From the NCBI GenBank assembly GCA_051306415.1, contig JBPPNE010000146.1:1-35666 (forward strand): DNA of 35,666 bases. Reading direction: 5' to 3'. The translations under genes and the position numbers were made by a program. A model generated the notes under the pieces. That model was given only the letters and a program-made list of their open reading frames with translations. It had not been told where the DNA came from and ran no database searches. Below are positions 25,691-33,715 of this stretch, in pieces. Every line of letters begins with the position of its first letter. Position 1 is the first letter of the stretch. Source of the stretch: CBDDRG01 sp051306415. GTDB taxonomy: Bacteria > Pseudomonadota > Gammaproteobacteria > Pseudomonadales > Porticoccaceae.

Positions 25691-26557
25691 TCAGTGCGTC
25701 GCTTGGCGAGCAAACAAGCCCAATCGTTGACCCATTTGGACTGGCGTGTCCGCCCCGTAGTTATTATCCCATTCGAGCCCCGCTGGGCACAGTACGATGA
25801 CGGTTGAGCCAAACTTGAAGCGCCCCATCTCTTCACCTTTTGCGAGCGTTTTGCCGCCACTGTCGAATCGCTGCGAGTCCAGAACGCCCGGCGAATAGCT
25901 GGCCTGCCAAGTGGTTTCGATTCCGGCGACAAAAAGCGCGCCGACTAAAACCACCGCTATTACCCCGGCTTTTGTATCGAACAGACAGACAAGCCGTTCA
26001 TTGCAAACAAAAAGGTTCGGTATGTGGTTGGCGGCCGTTCGATTGACTGAAAACAGGCGGCCGGGAATGTAGAGGGTTGCCGTCAATTTGCCCGCCACGG
26101 GCATATGAACTCGGTGGTAATCCTTCGGTGCAAGATAGATGGTCACAAAGCGACCATCGTCGAAGTGGGCCGCGAATTTGGCGTCACCACCTAGCAGTGC
26201 GGTGGTCGTGAATCGATGACCTTTTGCCTGAATCAACTCGCCTTGATGAATAGTGCCGATCTGGCTGATGGCGCCATCAGCGGGGGACACGATTGCATTG
26301 GGGCCGGGATCCACCGAACGCGCGCCCGGTCGCAAGGCGCGGGTAAAGAAATCGTTAAAATTGTGGTACGACAGAATATCCGTTCTTTCGGCTTCAGTGA
26401 CATCTACCCCATAAGCCGTGATGAAGCGTCTGATCAAATAGCTCTTCAGCCACGGCGTTTCGGCTTCAGCGAGCCGAGCCAGTAGGCGGGATAGAATGTG
26501 TTGAGGCAACAATCTCTGAAGGGCGACGAAGAGTGCGCCCCGGTAGTCTTCCCTCAT
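25691..26557 (-). CDS. psd: Phosphatidylserine decarboxylase proenzyme
   Basis: Inner-membrane enzyme that makes phosphatidylethanolamine; the proenzyme self-cleaves to form a pyruvoyl group. The 288-residue product has YHNFNDFFTRALRPGAR, the SPADGAISQIG segment with catalytic Asp, PKDYHRVHMPVAG with catalytic His residues, and the cleavage motif near the C-terminus. This reads Phe-Gly-Ser-Thr (KFGSTVIV) rather than the usual Leu-Gly-Ser-Thr; the Gly-Ser cleavage pair and Ser nucleophile are intact, so activity is expected. It starts two bases after the rhdA stop. The rhdA-psd order is as in Pseudomonas. Confidence 0.96.
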   Translation of the reverse strand: MREDYRGALFVALQRLLPQHILSRLLARLAEAETPWLKSYLIRRFITAYGVDVTEAERTDILSYHNFNDFFTRALRPGARSVDPGPNAIVSPADGAISQIGTIHQGELIQAKGHRFTTTALLGGDAKFAAHFDDGRFVTIYLAPKDYHRVHMPVAGKLTATLYIPGRLFSVNRTAANHIPNLFVCNERLVCLFDTKAGVIAVVLVGALFVAGIETTWQASYSPGVLDSQRFDSGGKTLAKGEEMGRFKFGSTVIVLCPAGLEWDNNYGADTPVQMGQRLGLFARQATH

Positions 26558-26559
26558 CG

Positions 26560-27375
26560 TCAGGTCTCAACCGGGGTGTCGGAGCGGTTGCCCCACTCTG
26601 ACCATGAGCCCTGGTAGCCCTTGACGCGCGGATAGCCTAGCAGCCGTCCTACCAGCCAAGTGAACGCGGAACGATGGTGGCTCTGGCAATGGGTGGTAAT
26701 GGCTTTGTCGGGCGTTAGCCCCAGGTTAGCGAGAATCTGTGCAGCGTCCTCGCGAATACGCAGGTTGCGTGATCGATCCATCAAGGAGGTCCACTCGCAG
26801 TGGATGGCGCCAGGGATATGACCGCCCTTGCGCGCAAGTACCCGAATGCCGCCGTACTCTTCACTGCTTCGTGCATCCCATACCGCGAAATCGGCGTTGC
26901 CGAGGTTGGCGAGGATGTACTCCGCTTCGGCGATGGGAGCTGTATTCAGCGTGATGTTGACAGCGGTTGCTTTGCGTTCAGGCACGCTGGACGTTATTGG
27001 ATGGCCTTCGTTTTTCCAGGCAACCATGCCGCCGTTCAGATAAGACCAATTGTGATGGCCGACGACGTCCAGTGTCCACAGCAGTCGCCCAGCCCAACCG
27101 CCGCCTTCATCGTCATAGGCGACGACATGGGTGTCGGGGGTGAGGCCGAGGCGGGAGAACAGTGCGTTCAAGCGACCCACGGACGGCAATCTACCCACCG
27201 CTGGGGCTTCGCCAGACAGGAGTTCGACGGGGGACACATGCACTGCGCCAGGGATGTGGGTGTGTTGGTAGAGCGTGTCGCCACAGAGATCGACGATCAA
27301 CAAACGGTCATTGTTCAAGTTCTGTTCCAGTACCGCAGGCTCCAGCAGGCGGGGTAGTTCAAGCTGGTCGGCCAT
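26560..27375 (-). CDS. rhdA: Thiosulfate sulfurtransferase, RhdA-type rhodanese
   Basis: Two-domain rhodanese (271 residues) that transfers sulfane sulfur from thiosulfate to cyanide or other thiophilic acceptors in the cytoplasm. Domain 1 (about 1-135) is structural and contains HIPGAVHVSPVELLSG. Domain 2 carries DARSSEEYGG, GHIPGAIHCEW and the active-site loop HCQSHHRSAFTW; the persulfide cysteine is in Cys-Gln-Ser-His-His-Arg, close to the CQTHHR loop that sets RhdA apart from SseA-type enzymes. It is immediately upstream of psd and probably co-transcribed with it. Confidence 0.92.
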   Translation of the reverse strand: MADQLELPRLLEPAVLEQNLNNDRLLIVDLCGDTLYQHTHIPGAVHVSPVELLSGEAPAVGRLPSVGRLNALFSRLGLTPDTHVVAYDDEGGGWAGRLLWTLDVVGHHNWSYLNGGMVAWKNEGHPITSSVPERKATAVNITLNTAPIAEAEYILANLGNADFAVWDARSSEEYGGIRVLARKGGHIPGAIHCEWTSLMDRSRNLRIREDAAQILANLGLTPDKAITTHCQSHHRSAFTWLVGRLLGYPRVKGYQGSWSEWGNRSDTPVET

Positions 27376-27435
27376 TGCACGCTTCCGTGACGATGAGGGC
27401 GCGCATTGTAACCGGTTTCAATCGGGACTAGCGGC

Positions 27436-28449
27436 TCAGGCCTCGGCCAGGGAGCGGACAATCTGCCGGCAACTGTCCAGGCGTCGCTGACTGATCAACC
27501 CATCCGCCAGTGCAGTGCGCAAAGCGCAGTCCGGTTCGTTGCTGTGGCGACAGTCGCGAAAGCGGCAGTGACCGAGGAATGGCCGGAACTCGATAAAGCC
27601 CTCGAATACCTGCCGCTCGTCGAGATGCCACAGGCCGAACTCGCGAATGCCGGGAGAATCGATCAAGCGGCCGCCGTCGGGGAGCACAAAAAGCCGTCCC
27701 GCCGAGGTTGTGTGACGACCCTTGGCCGCGCGTTCCGACAAAGCGCCCACCGCGGCCTCGGCTTGAGGGTAGAGGGTGTTGATCAACGATGATTTGCCAA
27801 CGCCCGATTGACCGACGAGAACGCTGGTGTGGTCGGCTAACGCTGTTGAGAGTTCAGCGACACCAGCCCGGTTCTTTGCCGATACCCAGACCACCTCATA
27901 ACCGAGTGCCGGATAGGGCGCTAACAGCTCTCGTAGCGGCATCAGATCGGCCGAGGGCAGATCGGCTTTGTTGGCGATCAACAGCGGCTGAATGCGTTGG
28001 TTTTCGGCAGCGACCAGATAGCGGTCGATCAAGTTGGCGTGAGGCAGCGGAATCGGTGCGACGACAATGGCGATGCGATCGATATTGGCGGCAATCGGTC
28101 TCCGCCGCCCACCTGGGTCTGGTCGTTCGAGCAGGCTCGCGCGTGGCATCACGGCAGTGATGACTCCGCCGTGCTCGCCGTCACGCCACCGGATCTGGTC
28201 GCCGGTGACAAGGGGCATCAGATTGGCGCGCAGATAACAACGGCGCAGCGGAGCGCCAGGACAGCCAGCGGGAACGACATCGGCCTGGCGGCCATAGTAG
28301 CTGACGATAACGCCGATCTGTTCGGGGCCGAGCTGCCCTGAAGTCAACAACTGCTCGGGGTCGACGGGGGGCATTGGTTGCGCCCGCTGGCGCGCCTGAT
28401 TATGGCTGATTTGCCGCTCCTGTCGCAGGCTGAGCTTACGTTTTGCCAT
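27436..28449 (-). CDS. rsgA: Small ribosomal subunit maturation GTPase RsgA
   Basis: Circularly permuted GTPase that checks late 30S assembly and releases RbfA. The 337-residue product has an N-terminal OB-fold domain (about 40-110), then the permuted G motifs: NKAD (G4), GQSGVGKSSLINTL (G1, P-loop), RHTTSAGRLF (G2), DSPGIREFGL (G3), and a C-terminal zinc site CRFRDCRHSNEPDC. The ATG at 28449 gives the family start MAKRKLSLRQERQI; an extension to 28482 is unsupported. Divergent from orn, as in Pseudomonas. The motAB genes that sit between rsgA and rhdA in Pseudomonas are absent. Confidence 0.96.
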   Translation of the reverse strand: MAKRKLSLRQERQISHNQARQRAQPMPPVDPEQLLTSGQLGPEQIGVIVSYYGRQADVVPAGCPGAPLRRCYLRANLMPLVTGDQIRWRDGEHGGVITAVMPRASLLERPDPGGRRRPIAANIDRIAIVVAPIPLPHANLIDRYLVAAENQRIQPLLIANKADLPSADLMPLRELLAPYPALGYEVVWVSAKNRAGVAELSTALADHTSVLVGQSGVGKSSLINTLYPQAEAAVGALSERAAKGRHTTSAGRLFVLPDGGRLIDSPGIREFGLWHLDERQVFEGFIEFRPFLGHCRFRDCRHSNEPDCALRTALADGLISQRRLDSCRQIVRSLAEA

Positions 28450-28588
28450 GCAGTTCCCAAGGGTGTGTGCGAAGGGCAGCATATAGCATAATGGCCATAG
28501 GCGACATTGAGCCGCGCGCCCGCAAGGTGGCGGTTTATGCCGTCACATCACAGCCGAATTAGCACAAATTAGTACAACGGGATGAACC

Positions 28589-29155
28589 ATGGTCGATGTC
28601 CGCGGGCAAGCTGACGAACTCAATCTGATCTGGATCGATCTGGAAATGACCGGTCTAGACACCGAGAGGGACACTATCATCGAGATCGCCACCGTAGTCA
28701 CCGACAAGAATCTGAATGTGCTGGCCGACGGGCCGGTGATCGCGATTCATCAGCCGGATGCCCGGCTCAATGCCATGGACGATTGGAACCAGCGCCAGCA
28801 CGGGCAATCGGGGCTGGTGGATCGCATTCGCGCCAGCGCGCACGGCATGCGGGACGCTGAAATCGAAACCCTCAATTTTCTCCGCCGCTGGGTCGAGCCC
28901 GGCAAATCGCCGATGTGCGGCAATTCCATCTGCCAGGATCGGCGGTTTCTCGCTCGCGAGATGCCCGAACTCGAGGTATTTTTTCACTACCGCAATCTCG
29001 ACGTCAGTACCGTCAAGGAGATCGCCCGGCGCTGGCGGCCCGAACTGCTCAAGGGCGTACAGAAAAAAGCCAGCCATCTCGCGATGGACGATATCCGCGA
29101 TTCCATCGCTGAGCTGTGTTACTACCGGCAACACTTTTTTTCTGCCAATGGATAG
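28589..29155 (+). CDS. orn: Oligoribonuclease
   Basis: 3'-5' exoribonuclease (DEDDh) that degrades the shortest RNAs, including pGpG from c-di-GMP breakdown. The 188-residue product has LIWIDLEMTGLD (Asp and Glu of motif I), GNSICQDRRFLAREMPELE (motif II) and HLAMDDIRDSIAELCYYR (motif III His and Asp). It is slightly longer than E. coli Orn because of the MVDVRGQADE start. The ribosome site is modest. It is followed 61 bases later by the acyl-CoA cluster. From here on the DNA shows markedly more C-ending codons than the pil region. Confidence 0.96.
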   Translation: MVDVRGQADELNLIWIDLEMTGLDTERDTIIEIATVVTDKNLNVLADGPVIAIHQPDARLNAMDDWNQRQHGQSGLVDRIRASAHGMRDAEIETLNFLRRWVEPGKSPMCGNSICQDRRFLAREMPELEVFFHYRNLDVSTVKEIARRWRPELLKGVQKKASHLAMDDIRDSIAELCYYRQHFFSANG

Positions 29156-29216
29156 GCCGGCGCCTACGCCGCTTTCGCGATGCGTTGATGCCGCTCGAAA
29201 AACCTACGGAGACACC

Positions 29217-30053
29217 ATGGCCGACGCGCTAGCCGATTGGGAAACCCTGTTGCTTCAGCGCGCGAATGGCTGTCTGCAAGTCACCTTCAACCGCCCGCAA
29301 AAGCGCAATGCGATGAACGACCAGATGATCGCGGAGTTGCACGCGGTCGTCGATGACCTCGCCACCGACCGCAGCGTTCGCGCGGTGGTGCTGCGCGGCG
29401 CGGACGGCAATTTCTGCGCCGGCGGCGATATCAAGGAGCGTCGCGACCAAGTCGAGCAGATGGTGGCCGGCGACGACCCCATCTATGTGCGCAATGTCAG
29501 TGCCGGCCAGTTGTTCAAGAAAATCGCCCAGCTACCGCAGACCACCATCGCCTATGTCGAGGGTGCGGCCCTCGGCGGCGGCTTCGGTCTGACCTGTCTT
29601 GCCGACATCACCCTTGTTGATGCCGATGCCCGCCTCGGCATGCCGGAAACCACGCTCGGCGTGGCACCGGCGCAGATCGCCGCCCATGTAGTGCGCCGCG
29701 TCGGGCTGACCAAGGCTCGCCATCTGGCACTGACCGGCCGGCGCATCAATGGCGAGGAGGCGGTCGCGCTGGGCATTGCGCAATATCTTTTTCACGGCGG
29801 TGACGACGGTGAGCGCCAACTCGCGCAATTGCTGGTGGAAGTCGGGCGTTGCGGTCCCGCCGCCTGCGCGGCCACCAAGGCGATCATGAACGCGGTCGGA
29901 TATCTGGATGCCGACGAAATCATCGACTACGGCGCCCGGCGCTTTGCGGAGTTGAACCAGGGTGAAGAGGGCCGCGAGGGCCAGTTGGCCTTCGTCGAGA
30001 AGCGCCAGCCGCGCTGGCCCCAGCTCCGTGACCCTTGGCCACCACTGCCATAG
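29217..30053 (+). CDS. Enoyl-CoA hydratase/isomerase family protein
   Basis: A crotonase-fold protein of 278 residues that probably hydrates, isomerises or cleaves a CoA thioester. Visible are the CoA-binding and oxyanion segments GADGNFCAGGDIKE (61-74) and EGAALGGGFGLTC. The first of the two catalytic glutamates of classical hydratases (GGGxE) is Gly124, while the second is kept as Glu144 (GMPETTLGVAP). A one-Glu arrangement is known in isomerases and other crotonases, so a plain enoyl-CoA hydratase role is uncertain. AtuE or BadK-like roles are possible given the AtuA-like and AliA/AliB-like neighbours. The ATG at 29217 follows CGGAG; the frame extends upstream through orn but without similarity. 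Confidence 0.85.
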   Translation: MADALADWETLLLQRANGCLQVTFNRPQKRNAMNDQMIAELHAVVDDLATDRSVRAVVLRGADGNFCAGGDIKERRDQVEQMVAGDDPIYVRNVSAGQLFKKIAQLPQTTIAYVEGAALGGGFGLTCLADITLVDADARLGMPETTLGVAPAQIAAHVVRRVGLTKARHLALTGRRINGEEAVALGIAQYLFHGGDDGERQLAQLLVEVGRCGPAACAATKAIMNAVGYLDADEIIDYGARRFAELNQGEEGREGQLAFVEKRQPRWPQLRDPWPPLP

Positions 30054-30108
30054 GGCGCTCCATACTCAATAACCAGCACCGCGACAACAAAAACAGGTGG
30101 AGCACCGA

Positions 30109-31911
30109 ATGACCAACAAAATCGTGCGTATCGGCGGCGCCGCCGGTTATTGGGGCGACAGCGCGGGCGGTGCCGCCCAGCTCGTTCGCGGAGGTTCAGT
30201 GGACTACCTGGTGTTCGACTATCTGGCCGAAGTCACCATGTCGATCCTCGCGCAGGCGCGCGGTCGCTCGCCGGACCTGGGTTATGCGACGGATTTCGTC
30301 ACCGACATTCTCAAGCTTTTGATTGGCGAGATCGCCACGCGTGGCATCAAGGTCATCGCCAACGCCGGTGGCGTCAACCTGCGGGCCTGCGAGCAGGCGA
30401 TCCGCAAGGTGGCCGATGAGGCGGGCGTCAAGCTCAAAATCGGCATCGTCGAGGGCGACAATCTGCTCGAACGGGATGCCGAATTCCGCACCGCCGGGGT
30501 CAGTGAAATGTTCACCGGTGCGGCTTTTCCGCCAAAAACCGCGAGCATCAACGCCTATCTCGGCGCATTCCCCATCGCCGCGGCGCTGGACGCTGGCGCG
30601 GATCTGGTCATCACCGGCCGGGTTGTCGACAGCGCGGTTACGCTGGGCGCACTGATCCACGAATTCGGTTGGCGCGCGGATGACTTTGATCGCCTCGCCG
30701 CCGGCACGCTGGCGGGACACTTGATCGAATGCGGCTGTCAGGTCACCGGCGGCAACTTCACCGACTGGGAGCTGGTGAGCGACGGCTGGGAAAACATGGG
30801 CTACCCCATTGCCGAGTGCACGGTGGACGGCACCTTCGTCATCACCAAGCCGACGGGTACCGGCGGCCTGGTGTCGCCGCACACGGTGGGCGAACAGATG
30901 CTCTACGAAATCGGCGATCCACAGGCCTACATCGTGCCGGATGTGGTGTGCGATTTCGCCGGGGTGGCCCTGGAACAGGATGGCCAGGACCGGGTGCGCG
31001 TTGCCGGCGCCCGGGGTTATCCGCCCACCGAGACCTACAAGGTCTGCACCACCTACCCGGATGGCTATCGCGCGGTGCTGACGCAGACCATCACCGGCTT
31101 TGATGCCGAAGCCAAGGCGCAACGCACCGGCGAGGCGACTCTCAACCGTTGCGAGCAGCTATTTCGCGAAAGAGGCTGGCCCGGCGCGCGCAAAACCCAG
31201 ATCGATCTGTTGGGCGCCAACTGTCTGTGGAATCCCGCGCAGGTGAGCCGGCAAGCGCCCGCCAGCGAAGTCGTGTTGAAGCTTTCGCTTTATCACGATC
31301 GTCGCGATGCGGTGGACCTGTTTTCCCGCGAGGCGATGGGCACGGTCCTCAGCATGACCACCGGGCGCTGCGGCGCCGGCGCCACCGGGCGGCCCAAGGT
31401 GTCGCCGGTGGTGCGGCTATATTCGTTTCTGTGGCCCAAGCGCGATGTGCCGGTCCGCGTCGCGGTGGATGGCGAGGAGTGCCACCTTGCTCCCGCCGTT
31501 TTCGATTCAACAACGGCATTTGATCCCACTATGAAGGTCGTGCTGAACCCGGTAGCGGTGGTGAATCCGGATCATGGCGAGATTGAAGTGGTGCCCCTGC
31601 TACGCCTGGCCGTCGCCCGCAGCGGCGACAAAGGCGACGACGCCAACATCGGCGTGATCGCCCGCAAGCCCGAATATTTGCCCTATTTGCGCGCGGCGCT
31701 GACGCCCGAGCGCGTCGCCGACTGGTTCTCCCACGTTCTTCTGGGCGAGGTCATTCGCTATGATCTGCCGGGTATCGGCGGGCTCAATTTCGTGCTCAAG
31801 AACGCCCTCGGCGAGGGTGGCGTGGCGTCCCTCAATGTGGATGTCCAAGGCAAGACCTACGCCCAGCAGATGCTGGCGATGGCGGTGGCGGTGCCCGCCG
31901 GGCTGCTGTGA
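30109..31911 (+). CDS. AtuA-like (DUF1446) acyclic terpene utilisation family protein
   Basis: A 600-residue protein of the AtuA family, essential for growth on citronellol and geraniol in Pseudomonas but without a proven reaction. The N-terminal domain (about 1-450) starts KIVRIGGAAGYWGDSAGGA and includes IANAGGVNLRACEQAI, LVITGRVVDSAVTLGALIH and TGTGGLVSPHTVGEQMLYE. The C-terminal ferredoxin-like domain contains LAVARSGDKGDDANIGVIAR. AtuA homologues occur in many acid-catabolic clusters without geranyl-CoA carboxylase, as here, so a terpene substrate should not be assumed. The ATG at 30109 follows GGTGGAG; GTG 30097 is an alternative. A strong hairpin lies just after the stop. Confidence 0.85.
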   Translation: MTNKIVRIGGAAGYWGDSAGGAAQLVRGGSVDYLVFDYLAEVTMSILAQARGRSPDLGYATDFVTDILKLLIGEIATRGIKVIANAGGVNLRACEQAIRKVADEAGVKLKIGIVEGDNLLERDAEFRTAGVSEMFTGAAFPPKTASINAYLGAFPIAAALDAGADLVITGRVVDSAVTLGALIHEFGWRADDFDRLAAGTLAGHLIECGCQVTGGNFTDWELVSDGWENMGYPIAECTVDGTFVITKPTGTGGLVSPHTVGEQMLYEIGDPQAYIVPDVVCDFAGVALEQDGQDRVRVAGARGYPPTETYKVCTTYPDGYRAVLTQTITGFDAEAKAQRTGEATLNRCEQLFRERGWPGARKTQIDLLGANCLWNPAQVSRQAPASEVVLKLSLYHDRRDAVDLFSREAMGTVLSMTTGRCGAGATGRPKVSPVVRLYSFLWPKRDVPVRVAVDGEECHLAPAVFDSTTAFDPTMKVVLNPVAVVNPDHGEIEVVPLLRLAVARSGDKGDDANIGVIARKPEYLPYLRAALTPERVADWFSHVLLGEVIRYDLPGIGGLNFVLKNALGEGGVASLNVDVQGKTYAQQMLAMAVAVPAGLL

Positions 31912-31919
31912 GGTTCTGC

Positions 31920-31956
31920 TAACATGGCCCGCCCAAGGCCGGGGCGGGCCATGTTA
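31920..31956 (+). terminator. Strong hairpin after the AtuA-like gene
   Basis: TAACATGGCCCGCCC (31920-31934) pairs perfectly over 15 bases with GGGCGGGCCATGTTA (31942-31956) around a seven-base loop. Only a short T-run (TTT) follows. It starts eight bases after the atuA-like stop and 77 bases before the ligase gene, so it may terminate, attenuate or stabilise the upstream transcript inside the cluster. Confidence 0.65.
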
Positions 31957-32032
31957 TTTGATAGCAAGTCGCTCACGACAGGCCGGACCAGAGTACTTGA
32001 TCGCTGCGACAACAGGGGACAGGAGAACAACA

Positions 32033-33676
32033 ATGATCGTGGATCCCATACTGCCAGCCGCCCGCATCGAGCGCATGCGCCGTGAAGGCTGGTGGCGGGA
32101 CGACAATCTGCTGGATTGCTTCGACGCCGCGCTCGCCGCGAAGCCAGAGGCCATCGCCGTTGTCGATTACCGCGTCGAAACCGGCGACAAGCACCGCCTC
32201 AGTTATCGCGAACTCGACCAACGCGCCCGCCGCATCGCGCTGGGGCTCGCGCAATACGGTGTCCAGCGCCAGGACGTGGTGTCCTTTCAGTTGCCGAACT
32301 GGTGGGAATTTGTCGCGATCCACCTCGCCTGCCTGCGCATCGGCGCGGTCAGCAACCCGCTGATGCCGATTTTCCGCGAGCACGAACTGTCGTACATGGT
32401 CGATTTCGCGGAATCCCGCGTGATGATCGTGCCCAAGCTGTTCCGCAAATTCGATCACGAGGCGATGCTCGCCGGCTTGCGCGACAAACTGCCGAAATTG
32501 GAGCACGTTTTCGTCGTCGGTGGCGATGGCGACAACAGCTTCGAGCGCGCGCTGCTCAATCACGACCTAGACAACAGCGCGGCGGACGCATTGTTTGCCG
32601 AACGCCAACTCGCGCCCCACGACGTCGTGCAACTGATGTACACCTCCGGCACCACGGGCATGCCCAAGGGCGTCATGCACTGCGCCTACACCGTGCTTTA
32701 CAACATCCGCCAGTTCATCGCGCGCACGCGCATGACCGGCGACGATGTGGTGTTCATGGGCTCGCCGCTCGCGCACCAGACCGGTTTCATGTACGGCATG
32801 TGGCTGCCGCTGATCCTGCACACCAAAATGGTGCTGCTCGATCAATGGCAGGGCGATACCGCTTGGCGGCTGCTGGCCGAGGAAGATGCCTCCTTTACCA
32901 TCGGCGCGACGCCCTTTCTCGCCGACCTGACTCACTCGCCGGTGGCCGCTGAGTTCAATTCGAAGCGCTTCCGCCTGTTTGTCTGTGGCGGCGCGCCGAT
33001 CCCCCGCGTGCTGGCCGAAACCGCGGCGGCGACCTTGCAAATCAACGTGATGCCGATCTGGGGTATGACCGAGTGCGGTGCCATCACCTCGACTGAGCTC
33101 GATGACCCGGCGGAAAAAATCTTCGGTACCGATGGCGTCCCGCTGCCCGGCTGCCGTCTCGCGATTCGCGACTCGAACGGCAACCCGGTGCCGATCGGGC
33201 AGGAGGGTTTGCTGTTCGAATACAGTCCCTCAACCTTTATCGGCTACCTGAAGCGGCCCGAGGCCTATGGTGTCGACGCCGACGGTTACTTCGACACCGG
33301 CGATCTCGCGCGCATGGCCGCCGATGGCTACATCCGCATCACCGGCCGCACCAAGGACATCATCATTCGCGGTGGCGAGAACATCCCCGTGGTGGAAGTC
33401 GAGAACGTGCTTTACAAGCACCCGGCGACGGTGGATGTGGCCATCGTCGCGATGCCCGACGAGCGCCTGGGCGAGCTGGGCTGCTGTTTTGTCACGCTCG
33501 CCGCGGGCGCGAGCCTTGCCTTTGCCGACATGCGCGCGTTTTTGGTCGAGAATCAGATCGCCAAGAACTACTGGCCCGAGCACCTCGAAGTCATTGCCGA
33601 GATGCCGCGCACCGCCAGCGGCAAGATTCAGAAATTCCAGTTGCGCGAACTGGCCAAAACCTTGCGGCGGGGTTGA
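32033..33676 (+). CDS. Acyl-CoA ligase, cyclohexanecarboxylate-CoA ligase (AliA)-like
   Basis: AMP-forming ligase of 547 residues that activates a carboxylic acid to its CoA thioester. It has the P-loop YTSGTTGMPKGVMH (from about residue 203), the MTECGA adenine motif, YFDTGDLARM, the hinge GRTKDIIIRGGENI and the catalytic lysine Lys531 in TASGKIQKF. The N-terminus RMRREGWWRDDNLLD and overall length suit the cyclohexanecarboxylate/medium-chain group, based on recall only. The start has an ideal AGGAG. Placed directly before an AliB-like dehydrogenase, as in the Rhodopseudomonas ali genes. Its true substrate is unknown. Confidence 0.85.
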   Translation: MIVDPILPAARIERMRREGWWRDDNLLDCFDAALAAKPEAIAVVDYRVETGDKHRLSYRELDQRARRIALGLAQYGVQRQDVVSFQLPNWWEFVAIHLACLRIGAVSNPLMPIFREHELSYMVDFAESRVMIVPKLFRKFDHEAMLAGLRDKLPKLEHVFVVGGDGDNSFERALLNHDLDNSAADALFAERQLAPHDVVQLMYTSGTTGMPKGVMHCAYTVLYNIRQFIARTRMTGDDVVFMGSPLAHQTGFMYGMWLPLILHTKMVLLDQWQGDTAWRLLAEEDASFTIGATPFLADLTHSPVAAEFNSKRFRLFVCGGAPIPRVLAETAAATLQINVMPIWGMTECGAITSTELDDPAEKIFGTDGVPLPGCRLAIRDSNGNPVPIGQEGLLFEYSPSTFIGYLKRPEAYGVDADGYFDTGDLARMAADGYIRITGRTKDIIIRGGENIPVVEVENVLYKHPATVDVAIVAMPDERLGELGCCFVTLAAGASLAFADMRAFLVENQIAKNYWPEHLEVIAEMPRTASGKIQKFQLRELAKTLRRG

Positions 33677-33715
33677 CGCCTCGATGCGCATCCGATCCGC
33701 TCACAGGAACACACC

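Noticed and set aside
28758..29216. Upstream extension of the enoyl-CoA hydratase frame through orn
   Set aside because: It overlaps almost all of orn; the ATG at 29217 with a good ribosome site gives the normal family N-terminus.
31760..32032. Upstream extension of the acyl-CoA ligase frame into the AtuA-like gene
   Set aside because: It crosses the hairpin and the end of the upstream gene; AGGAG-ATG at 32033 is a clear start.
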